A model generated the notes under the pieces. It did no database searches, was not told the DNA's origin, and saw nothing but the letters and a program-made list of their open reading frames with translations. This document shows, one piece after another, positions 1 to 5,204 of a DNA stretch of 5,204 bases (position 1 is the first letter of the stretch; the number at the start of each line of letters is the position of its first letter). The position numbers and the translations under genes are program-made. Origin of the DNA: Clostridiales bacterium (GTDB lineage Bacteria; Bacillota; Clostridia; Christensenellales; Pumilibacteraceae); contig JAIEBL010000229.1 of assembly GCA_029069015.1 (NCBI GenBank), positions 1-5,204 of the forward strand. The letters run 5' to 3'.

Positions 1-6
1 TTCCAT
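1..6 (-). CDS. Start of next gene in the ABC transporter operon (partial, 2 codons)
   Basis: On the minus strand an ATG at 6-4 is followed by GAA (3-1) and then the window ends, so only Met-Glu is visible. The start is supported by a strong AAAGGAG ribosome binding site (minus strand, 16-22) lying 9 nt upstream. It begins 19 nt after the TGA stop of the substrate-binding lipoprotein gene, with no terminator between them, so the two are almost certainly co-transcribed. In NMT1/SsuA-type importers the binding-protein gene is usually beside the permease and ATPase genes, so one of those is the likely identity. That is inference from context only; two residues cannot identify the product. Confidence 0.6.
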
Positions 7-15
7 TGTAGAGTG

Positions 16-22
16 CTCCTTT
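16..22 (-). promoter_or_regulatory. Ribosome binding site of the left-edge partial gene
   Basis: AAAGGAG on the minus strand, 9 nt before the ATG at 6-4 and just past the TGA stop at 28-26 of the preceding gene. It is the main evidence that another gene starts at the window edge. Confidence 0.65.
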
Positions 23-25
23 TTA

Positions 26-1030
26 TCAGAGCAGTTCCGCCGCCACCGTGTTTGCAATCGAGTTGTCGACCGCTACCGAGAAATCGGCGCGGGAAGAAAG
101 TTCGCCCGCGTTTTCCATAATGTCTTGCAGGCGGTTGAAGTCTTCCTCTTTCATAACGGGCGTCGCGCTCCACGCGTCGATGGCAAGATAGCTCAGAACG
201 GCCGCTTCGATGGAGGAAAGGGGCGTGCCCGCGAACGAGCTTTCGAGCGCTTTCGCCACTTCGCTGACGGGGTGCTCTTTCATAAAGTTGTAGCCGCGCA
301 CGACCGCACGCAGGAAGTCGGTCACGGTGTCTTTGTTGTCTTTGAGGTAGCTCTTCTTTGCCGAGAACGCCGTATAGGGAACGTCGCCGCTGTCTTTGCC
401 GACGCTCGCCACGATATAGCCTTTGCCCGCCGCCACGAATTCGGACGCTGTGGGCTCGAACATCGTGCAGTAGTCGTATTCGTCACTGCCCTCGAACGCA
501 CCTACCATTACGTCGAACTGAACGGACGTATCGAAGTTGCTGTTCTTCGTATCCACGCCCGCTTGATTCATCACGTACTCTAAGGTCATCGCAGGTACGC
601 CGCCTTTTCTGCCCGCAAGCACGTGCTTGCCTGCGGTGTCCTGCCAGGTAAAGTTCGGTTCTTCCTTTTTGGAAACAAGGAAAGAGCCGTCGCGCTTCGT
701 GAGCTGCCCGAAGATGACGGGGTAGTCTTTCTGCCCCTCGACGTGACAGTATATCGTGGCTTCGGGTCCCATGAGCCCGATGTCCGCCGATTTGGACGCG
801 ATGGCGGTCATTACGTTGTTCGCGCCGCCGCCGTTCGTGAGCTTGATGGTAATGCCGTAGTCGTTGAAGTACCCGTTGTTGATGGCTACGTACAACGGGG
901 CGTAGAAAATACTGTGGGTGACTTCGCACAGGCGTATGGTCTTGTCGTCTTTCTTGTTGCAGCCAACGATGGGAAAGCACAGTATAAGTCCGCCCAACAT
1001 CGCCGCAATCATTCTTTTCAGGTTCTTCAT
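26..1030 (-). CDS. ABC transporter substrate-binding lipoprotein, NMT1/THI5/SsuA-like
   Basis: A 334-aa extracytoplasmic solute-binding protein that would deliver a small molecule to an ABC importer. An open frame continues 13 codons further upstream, but the ATG at 1030 is chosen because AAAGGAG lies 6 nt before it and the protein then begins with a classic lipoprotein signal: MKNLKR, a hydrophobic stretch (residues 7-22) and the lipobox IVGC with Cys24 as the lipidation site. After a charged linker (NKKDDK) comes a type 2 periplasmic-binding fold. The signature FYAPLYVAINNGYF (42-55), NGGG (66-69), SADIGLMGPE (81-90) and GRKGG (140-144) are typical of the NMT1/THI5/SsuA/TauA group. Length fits the family. 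Ligands in this group include sulfonates, taurine, nitrate and pyrimidine thiamine precursors, and the sequence alone does not let me choose. It is the first gene of an operon reading off the left edge. Confidence 0.9.
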   Translation of the reverse strand: MKNLKRMIAAMLGGLILCFPIVGCNKKDDKTIRLCEVTHSIFYAPLYVAINNGYFNDYGITIKLTNGGGANNVMTAIASKSADIGLMGPEATIYCHVEGQKDYPVIFGQLTKRDGSFLVSKKEEPNFTWQDTAGKHVLAGRKGGVPAMTLEYVMNQAGVDTKNSNFDTSVQFDVMVGAFEGSDEYDYCTMFEPTASEFVAAGKGYIVASVGKDSGDVPYTAFSAKKSYLKDNKDTVTDFLRAVVRGYNFMKEHPVSEVAKALESSFAGTPLSSIEAAVLSYLAIDAWSATPVMKEEDFNRLQDIMENAGELSSRADFSVAVDNSIANTVAAELL

Positions 1031-1036
1031 GTTTTT

Positions 1037-1043
1037 CTCCTTT
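1037..1043 (-). promoter_or_regulatory. Ribosome binding site fixing the start of the binding-protein gene
   Basis: AAAGGAG on the minus strand, 6 nt before the ATG at 1030-1028. It decides in favour of this start over the in-frame ATG at 1069, which would put 13 extra charged residues before the lipoprotein signal peptide. Confidence 0.85.
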
Positions 1044-1116
1044 ACTTTTTTGTGACGGCGGCACACCAACGCTATGTACCCCCAGCCACACCCGCTGTTT
1101 GTTTTTTTTGCGGGCT

Positions 1117-1144
1117 TTTATATCCCATACTATGCAAACATAAA
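1117..1144 (-). promoter_or_regulatory. Candidate promoter of the ABC transporter operon
   Basis: On the minus strand, a TATAAA -10-like hexamer (1122-1117) has TTTATG (1144-1139) 16 nt upstream as a poor -35. It faces away from the valS promoter and would give a leader of about 80 nt before the ATG at 1030. The -35 matches consensus at only three positions, so this is the best candidate seen rather than a confident call. Confidence 0.35.
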
Positions 1145-1165
1145 AGAAAGGGTGCGGCAAAAAAC

Positions 1166-1194
1166 TTGCTAATTTGCGCGCGGTGTGCTACAAT
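1166..1194 (+). promoter_or_regulatory. valS promoter (sigma-70/SigA type, extended -10)
   Basis: TTGCTA (1166-1171) and TACAAT (1189-1194) are separated by exactly 17 nt, and the -10 is preceded by TGC, giving an extended -10 element. Transcription would begin near 1201, leaving a leader of only about 40 nt before the valS ATG. That leader is A-rich with no obvious stem-loop, so it has no room for a T-box or a leader-peptide attenuator. Confidence 0.75.
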
Positions 1195-1242
1195 ATTGCA
1201 AAGCAAAAAAACAAGCATTCGGAAGAGCAAGGGAAAGCAAGT

Positions 1243-3849
1243 ATGGAAAAAACGTACGAACCCAAAAGTTTTGAAGACCGCATTTACGCGGAGTGGGAAA
1301 GAAAGAAGTATTTTGCGGCAAAGCCGAACAAGCGCAAAAAGCCGTTTACCATCGTGATCCCGCCCCCGAACATTACGGGGCAACTGCACCTCGGGCACGC
1401 GCTCGACGATACGCTGCAAGACGCGATCATCCGCTATAAGCGTATGCGCGGCTATGAAGCGCTGTGGCTTCCGGGGACGGACCACGCCGCGCTTGCGACC
1501 GAAGTCAAGATCGTGGAAGCCATGGCGAAAGAGGGGCTGACCAAAGAGGGGATCGGGCGCGAAGCTTTTATGCAGCGTGCCTACGACTGGAAAGCAAAGT
1601 ACGGCGGGCGCATTATCGAGCAGCTCAAAAAAATGGGCTTTTCCTGCGATTGGGATAGGCTCGCCTTTACGATGGACGAACGTTGCTCCCGTGCCGTGCG
1701 CGAGGTGTTCGTGAACCTCTACGACAAAGGACTTATTTACCGCGGCAATCGCATCATCAACTGGTGCCCTTGCTGTAAGACTGCGTTGTCGGACGTCGAA
1801 GTGGAATACGAAGCGGCACAGTCGCACCTTTGGCATATCCGCTATAAGATTGACGGTGAAGACGGCTACGTGACCGTTGCGACGACGCGCCCCGAAACCA
1901 TGCTGGGCGATACCGCCGTCGCGGTCAATCCGCACGACAAACGCTACGCGTCGGTGATCGGTAAAAATCTTCTGTTGCCGCTGACCGACCGCAAAATTCC
2001 CGTGATCGCCGATGACTACGTTGAGAGCGATTTCGGTACGGGCGCGGTCAAGATCACGCCCGCGCACGACCCCAACGACTGCGAGGTCGGAAAGCGTCAT
2101 AATCTTCCCGTCATTTGCGTGATGAATCAGGACGGCACAATGGCGGAAAATGCCGGTGTGTATGCGGGGCTCGATCGGTTTGAAGCGCGTGCGCGCATGG
2201 TAAAAGACTTGGAAGCGCAAGGGCTTCTCGTCAAAATCGAAGATCACGAAAACAACGTGGGGCACTGCCAACGTTGCCACACCGTTATCGAACCCATGGT
2301 ATCGGATCAGTGGTTTGTGAAAATGCAACCGCTCGCCGAACCCGCGATCAAAGCGGCGAAAGAAAAAGACGTGGAGTTTATCCCCGAACGCTTTAAAAAG
2401 ATATACCTGCATTGGATGGAGAACATCCGCGATTGGTGCATTTCCCGTCAGCTCTGGTGGGGACACCGTATCCCCGCGTTCTACTGCGATACGTGCGGCA
2501 AAATGACGGTCAGCAAAACGGACATCACCGCATGCCCGCATTGCGGCGGTAAGGTGCATCAGGATGACGACGTACTCGATACGTGGTTCTCGTCTGCGCT
2601 CTGGCCGTTCTCCACGCTCGGCTATCCCGACAAGACCGAAGACCTCGACTATTTCTATCCGACCGACGTGCTCGTGACCGCCTACGATATTATCTTCTTC
2701 TGGGTGGCGCGCATGATCTTCTCGGGGTTGGAACACACGGGGCAAGTGCCCTTCCATAAAGTGCTCATCCACGGCTTGGTGCGCGACGCGCAAGGCCGCA
2801 AAATGAGCAAGTCGCTCGGCAACGGTGTCGACCCGCTCGAAGTCATCGAATCGCACGGCACTGATCCTCTTCGCATGTCGCTCGTGAGCGGCGTGGCGGC
2901 GGGCGGCGACATACGCTTTTCGTTTGAAAAACTCGAGGGCTACCGTAACTTTATGAACAAGCTTTGGAACGCCGCGCGCTTCGTCGTTCTCAACCTCGAA
3001 AACGCCGACGTTCTGCCGCTCGAAAAGGTAAAACTCACGCTTGCCGACAAATGGATCTTAACGAAGCTGGACGATGCGATCAAAGTGTCCATCCGCTACA
3101 TGGAAAACTACGAAGTGGGCTTGTGCGCCTCTGCGCTCTACGATTTCGTGTGGAGCGACTTCTGCGACTGGTATATCGAGCTGAGTAAGACCCGTCTGTA
3201 CAGCACCGAGCGGGCAGACCGCTCGGGTACTGTGAGCGTGCTCGTCTACGTGCTTCGCGCCGTTCTGAAACTGTTGCACCCGATCATTCCGTTTATCACC
3301 GAAGAGATTTACGGGAACTTGCCGAACAACGACGCCGAGAGCATTATGATCAGCGCGTACCCCGAAAAAGCGCCGCGTTACGCCGCCGCTAAAAAGCAGA
3401 TGGAGAGCATCAAAGAGATCGTGACGCGTATCCGCGCCTTGCGTGCCGAACGCAAAGTGCCACAGAATAAACGCACCGCGCTCTATATCGTGCCGAGCGA
3501 GGGCAACGAAAAACTGCTCAAAGCGGGCGCAAGCTATATCGAAAAACTCGCGGGCGGCAATTCAGTCACGTTTGAAAAGACAAGCGAAAAGTGCGTCACT
3601 GTCACGACGCCGTGGGCGGAAATCTTTATTCCTTTGGGCGAACTCGTAGACACGTCCGCCGAAAAAGAGCGCATTCAAAAGGAGTTGGAGGTTGCGCAGT
3701 CCGAGCTTGCCCGCGCGCAAGGAAAACTCAACAACGCAGGCTTTACAGCCAAAGCGCCCGCAAAACTCATCGACGAAGAAAAAGCCAAAGTCACCAAATA
3801 TTCCGAACTCATCAAAAAACTGCAAGCCTCCCTTGCCGAAATGGAATAA
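1243..3849 (+). CDS. valS: Valine--tRNA ligase (ValRS)
   Basis: A complete 868-aa class I aminoacyl-tRNA synthetase that charges tRNA(Val) with valine in the cytoplasm; length is normal for bacterial ValRS. The start at 1243 is chosen over an in-frame ATG at 1174 because that ATG lies upstream of the promoter's -10, and AAGGGA sits 8 nt before 1243. Visible in order: PPPNITG then the HIGH-type HLGH (49-52); GTDHA (78-82); the CP1 editing domain (about 195-345) with TTRPETMLGD (214-223) and the GTGAVKITPAHD segment (265-276); KMSKS (520-524); the anticodon-binding domain with LLHPIIPFITEEIY (677-690); and the C-terminal tRNA-binding coiled coil (about 800-868). Cysteine pairs at 175/178, 342/345, 415/418 and 431/434 match the two zinc sites known in Thermus ValRS. 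A lipoprotein gene follows 21 nt downstream with no terminator between. Codon use is GC-rich. Confidence 0.98.
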   Translation: MEKTYEPKSFEDRIYAEWERKKYFAAKPNKRKKPFTIVIPPPNITGQLHLGHALDDTLQDAIIRYKRMRGYEALWLPGTDHAALATEVKIVEAMAKEGLTKEGIGREAFMQRAYDWKAKYGGRIIEQLKKMGFSCDWDRLAFTMDERCSRAVREVFVNLYDKGLIYRGNRIINWCPCCKTALSDVEVEYEAAQSHLWHIRYKIDGEDGYVTVATTRPETMLGDTAVAVNPHDKRYASVIGKNLLLPLTDRKIPVIADDYVESDFGTGAVKITPAHDPNDCEVGKRHNLPVICVMNQDGTMAENAGVYAGLDRFEARARMVKDLEAQGLLVKIEDHENNVGHCQRCHTVIEPMVSDQWFVKMQPLAEPAIKAAKEKDVEFIPERFKKIYLHWMENIRDWCISRQLWWGHRIPAFYCDTCGKMTVSKTDITACPHCGGKVHQDDDVLDTWFSSALWPFSTLGYPDKTEDLDYFYPTDVLVTAYDIIFFWVARMIFSGLEHTGQVPFHKVLIHGLVRDAQGRKMSKSLGNGVDPLEVIESHGTDPLRMSLVSGVAAGGDIRFSFEKLEGYRNFMNKLWNAARFVVLNLENADVLPLEKVKLTLADKWILTKLDDAIKVSIRYMENYEVGLCASALYDFVWSDFCDWYIELSKTRLYSTERADRSGTVSVLVYVLRAVLKLLHPIIPFITEEIYGNLPNNDAESIMISAYPEKAPRYAAAKKQMESIKEIVTRIRALRAERKVPQNKRTALYIVPSEGNEKLLKAGASYIEKLAGGNSVTFEKTSEKCVTVTTPWAEIFIPLGELVDTSAEKERIQKELEVAQSELARAQGKLNNAGFTAKAPAKLIDEEKAKVTKYSELIKKLQASLAEME
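3206..3226 (+). repeat. Perfect 8-bp GC-rich hairpin inside valS
   Basis: CCGAGCGG (3206-3213) and CCGCTCGG (3219-3226) form a perfect inverted repeat around the 5-nt loop GCAGA. Flanking ACAG (3200-3203) and CTGT (3230-3233) can extend the stem imperfectly. It lies in codons for residues about 653-664 of ValRS, between the WSDFCDWYIELSKTRLY segment and the anticodon-binding helices, where family members vary in length. No T-tract follows, so it is not a terminator; any function is unknown. Confidence 0.6.
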
Positions 3850-3870
3850 GGTATAAGGACGAGGTGGAAA

Positions 3871-4386
3871 ATGAAAAGTAAGCGAATCAAAATATTGACC
3901 GTAGCGGCTGTTTTGTTTGCCTGTTGTTTTGCGCTAAGTGCTTGCGATCCTTCGCGTTATCATCTTAAAGTTGAAGACTTTGTAGATGTAGTTGATATTG
4001 AATTGATAAATTACGATAACCCGACGCAGAAACATTTCTTTTCTTGGGTGCCCAACCATACGGACGACTTGAAGCCTTTTGATGCTTCCAAAATGACCCA
4101 TTTGGAAAACCTGGAACCAAGCAAAACAAGTGATTTCATTGCCGCTTTATGCGAGTGCGAGATTTTAGGTAAGTATTACGCTTACGATTCACCGAAGGGC
4201 ATTTGTATAAAAGTTAATTTTTCCAACGGTGACTTTCTGATACTTTGCGGTGCTTATGAGAAGCATAATTCTTGTCGTTATGTGGGAGAATTCTCCGCAG
4301 ACGGCGCAGTGAAAAATTTCATCGGCTGTTTCAATGGATATTGTTTTCAAGATCTTGTAAACGACTATTTTGAAACGCAAATATAA
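3871..4386 (+). CDS. Uncharacterised small lipoprotein, cysteine-rich
   Basis: A 171-aa predicted lipoprotein, anchored on the outer face of the membrane; its function is unknown to me. It begins MKSKRIK, then a hydrophobic segment (8-24) and the lipobox LSAC with Cys25 as lipid anchor. The mature part looks like a single small alpha/beta domain with motifs DVVDIELINYDNP (39-51), PFDASKM (69-75), YDSPKGICIKV (105-115), NGDFLIL (119-125) and a C-terminal NDYFETQI. It holds seven further cysteines (94, 96, 112, 126, 135, 153, 158). The IELINY...DSPKGICI...NGDF...FIG pattern resembles hypothetical lipoproteins I associate with Clostridia, but no function comes with that. The gene starts 21 nt after valS, with a moderate GAGG (3861-3864) 6 nt upstream and no promoter or terminator seen between, so read-through from valS is likely. 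G+C is much lower than valS (45 of 120 bases at 3961-4080). A strong terminator follows. Confidence 0.8.
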   Translation: MKSKRIKILTVAAVLFACCFALSACDPSRYHLKVEDFVDVVDIELINYDNPTQKHFFSWVPNHTDDLKPFDASKMTHLENLEPSKTSDFIAALCECEILGKYYAYDSPKGICIKVNFSNGDFLILCGAYEKHNSCRYVGEFSADGAVKNFIGCFNGYCFQDLVNDYFETQI

Positions 4387-4400
4387 AGACACGATCATGT

Positions 4401-4432
4401 AAAAAGCTCTTGGGTTTTCCAAGAGCTTTTTT
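4401..4432. terminator. Bidirectional intrinsic terminator between convergent genes
   Basis: GCTCTTGG (4406-4413) and CCAAGAGC (4419-4426) form a perfect 8-bp stem with a GTTTT loop. It is flanked by A5 (4401-4405) and T6 (4427-4432), so each strand gives a hairpin followed by a U-tract. It ends the valS-lipoprotein transcript on the plus strand (stop at 4386) and the converging gene on the minus strand, whose TAA stop (4433-4431) overlaps the base of the structure. Confidence 0.92.
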
Positions 4433-4817
4433 ACGCGTTGTTCGATTCGCCATTTGGCTGATTGTGAAAATGCATTCTGTATTCCGGCTCTGCGTTCAAT
4501 TCACGCATTAAAGTGTTCATATCGCCGAAAACGGATTTTCTGCCTGAATCGGGTATCCAATAGGCGGGCAACGAATCTTTGGGCATCATGCGTAACCATT
4601 CTTCGTCATAGGCTTCCAAAGTCTCAAAGCGATAAGAAAAAAAGCCCTCGTCTGATTTCGTTATAACGCATCTGCGCGTTTTGTCATCACTGAAAAGGAC
4701 TTCGGCAACTGCAGCGTCTGCGTACTGTAGTTCTTCGTATTGCATGCGTTCGACAGTTTCTTCCCAAGACAGACGGGGTTGGTTTTTTGTTTTGTTTTTT
4801 CGTTTAAAAAAGAACAT
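4431..4817 (-). CDS. Uncharacterised 128-aa cytoplasmic protein
   Basis: An acidic 128-aa protein with no signal peptide or membrane segment; I do not recognise a named family. A basic N-terminus (MFFFKRKNKTKNQ) leads into the helix-like stretch SWEETVERMQYEELQYA (17-33). A beta-rich middle follows (VAEVLFSDDKTRRCVITKS, then GFFSYRFETL, 58-67), then AYDEEWL (69-75), LPAYWIPD (83-90) and GRKSVFGDMNTLMRELNAEP (92-111). The SYRFE...DEEW...PAYW...KSVFG arrangement looks like a compact conserved domain rather than a random frame. An in-frame TAG 30 nt upstream leaves this ATG as the first usable start, and the next Met (26) has no ribosome binding site either. There is no Shine-Dalgarno sequence: the ATG is preceded by TTTTTTAAG. 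It lies 56 nt after the TSCPD gene and may depend on read-through from it. G+C is low (26 of 60 bases at 4441-4500). Confidence 0.72.
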   Translation of the reverse strand: MFFFKRKNKTKNQPRLSWEETVERMQYEELQYADAAVAEVLFSDDKTRRCVITKSDEGFFSYRFETLEAYDEEWLRMMPKDSLPAYWIPDSGRKSVFGDMNTLMRELNAEPEYRMHFHNQPNGESNNA

Positions 4818-4820
4818 CTT

Positions 4821-4852
4821 AAAAAATTCGGTTTGGTAGTGACGCTACCCGA
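4821..4852 (-). terminator. Possible weak terminator or leader hairpin after the TSCPD gene
   Basis: On the minus strand TCGG+GTAG (4852-4845) can pair with CTAC (4839-4836) and CCGA (4831-4828) around the loop CGTCA, with a 4-nt bulge on the 3' side. ATTTTTT (4827-4821) follows at once. The stem is short and bulged, so it would be a weak or conditional terminator. It sits directly before the ATG of the 128-aa gene and so could reduce that gene's expression. Confidence 0.3.
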
Positions 4853-4873
4853 CAGGCTGCGCTGTTTTTTCGT

Positions 4874-5143
4874 TTATTCTTTGGGTAGAAGACCCGCCTT
4901 TTTCATTTTGTATTCTTTGAGCGCGCGGGCGAGCTGGTCGGGGCAGGACGTGCGGTCGCGGCAGATGATACCGCTCAACTTTTCGATGAGCACGTCGATG
5001 TTTTGCCCCACGGCAAGTTTTGCGATGCCTTGCAGATTGCCGCTGCAACCGTTGATGAATTTCACGTCCGTCAGAACGTCGTTTTCGTCAACGTCGAAAA
5101 TGATCTGGCGGCAGCATGTTTTGCTTGGTCTGAACGATTCCAT
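4874..5143 (-). CDS. TSCPD-domain small protein, TIGR03905 family
   Basis: An 89-aa cytoplasmic protein of the TIGR03905 family, small proteins with four invariant cysteines related to the TSCPD domain at the C-terminus of some ribonucleotide reductases. The biochemical role is not established; metal or iron-sulphur binding through the cysteines is a reasonable guess only. Visible marks are SKTCCRQIIFDV (7-18) with Cys10, FINGCSGNLQGIAKL (29-43) with Cys33, and the diagnostic GIICRDRTSCPDQLARAL (58-75) with Cys61 and Cys67. Cys11 is an extra one, where the family usually has a small residue. The length is typical. The start is fixed by AAGGAG 6 nt before the ATG. The frame stays open upstream to the window edge, but family alignment and this ribosome binding site favour 5143. 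I see no clear promoter in the 61 bases to the right. Confidence 0.93.
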   Translation of the reverse strand: MESFRPSKTCCRQIIFDVDENDVLTDVKFINGCSGNLQGIAKLAVGQNIDVLIEKLSGIICRDRTSCPDQLARALKEYKMKKAGLLPKE

Positions 5144-5149
5144 AGTTTG

Positions 5150-5155
5150 CTCCTT
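5150..5155 (-). promoter_or_regulatory. Ribosome binding site fixing the TSCPD gene start
   Basis: AAGGAG on the minus strand, 6 nt before the ATG at 5143-5141. It decides the start, because the reading frame has no stop between this ATG and the window edge. Confidence 0.8.
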
Positions 5156-5204
5156 ATACCCGTTCGTGGGCGAGGAAAAGAGGTGGGGGACTTTGCGTTT
5201 TTTT

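Noticed and set aside
1031..1170. A possible TPP riboswitch ahead of the THI5-like binding protein
   Set aside because: The CTGAGA box and the other conserved TPP-aptamer segments are not present on the minus strand, and the leader is short.
1061..1188. 7-bp inverted match GCACACC (1061-1067) and GGTGTGC (1182-1188), the second next to the valS -10
   Set aside because: Seven bases over a region this size can easily occur by chance, and the copies do not sit at comparable positions relative to the two promoters. I do not call an operator.
1174..1242. In-frame extension of valS to the ATG at 1174
   Set aside because: That ATG lies inside the promoter, upstream of the -10 hexamer, and the added residues do not resemble a ValRS N-terminus. 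The ATG at 1243 has a suitable ribosome binding site.
623..1357. A 244-codon plus-strand frame spanning the binding-protein gene, the intergenic region and the start of valS
   Set aside because: It runs antisense to a clear lipoprotein gene and then into valS in the wrong frame, with a low-complexity basic tail. It is a shadow frame.
1072..2856. A 594-codon open frame on the minus strand, antisense to valS
   Set aside because: It lies almost wholly opposite the unmistakable valS frame. Its translation is rich in His, Arg and Phe with no recognisable domain, and no ribosome binding site was found. Long antisense open frames are common opposite GC-rich coding sequence.
4852..4870. Plus-strand terminator-like sequence ACAG, GCTGCG loop, CTGT, T6
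   Set aside because: The stem is only 4 bp and no plus-strand gene ends nearby; the plus-strand transcript is already ended at 4401-4432.
5144..5204. A frame on the minus strand open from the right edge to a TAA at 5156-5154, possibly the end of another gene
   Set aside because: Only 16 codons are visible, rich in Pro and Lys, with nothing recognisable. Other frames are open too, so there is no support either way.

Overview
The window reads as chromosomal sequence from a Clostridia-like member of the Bacillota, probably an uncultured anaerobe. This is inference. It rests on strong AAGGAG-type ribosome binding sites, a clostridial-looking ValRS, a TIGR03905-type TSCPD protein (a family I know mainly from Clostridia), Gram-positive-style lipoproteins, and roughly 50-60% G+C in the core genes by hand count. 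There are no RNA genes, CRISPR arrays or recognisable insertion sequences.

Layout from left to right. (1) The left end is a minus-strand operon. A lipoprotein substrate-binding subunit of an NMT1/THI5/SsuA-like ABC importer (26-1030) is followed 19 nt later by the first two codons of another gene, cut by the window edge and having its own ribosome binding site. (2) A 212-bp divergent intergenic region (1031-1242) holds a convincing valS promoter on the plus strand and a weaker candidate promoter for the transporter operon. (3) valS (1243-3849, 868 aa) is complete, with all expected signatures including two four-cysteine zinc sites and the C-terminal coiled coil. Its leader is only about 40 nt, so no T-box fits. 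(4) A small uncharacterised lipoprotein gene (3871-4386) follows valS by 21 nt, probably co-transcribed, and is much more AT-rich. (5) A strong bidirectional terminator (4401-4432) separates it from converging minus-strand genes. (6) Those are a 128-aa uncharacterised cytoplasmic protein with no Shine-Dalgarno sequence (4431-4817) and, upstream of it, a TIGR03905-type TSCPD small four-cysteine protein (4874-5143).

How the parts fit: the left operon is small-molecule import, valS is translation housekeeping, and 3871-4817 is a low-G+C pair of convergent orphan genes between more GC-rich conserved genes, probably accessory. I do not see compelling evidence for a new multi-gene system. The points most worth following are the orphan lipoprotein behind valS, the SD-less gene preceded by a possible terminator, and the apparent lack of T-box control of valS.
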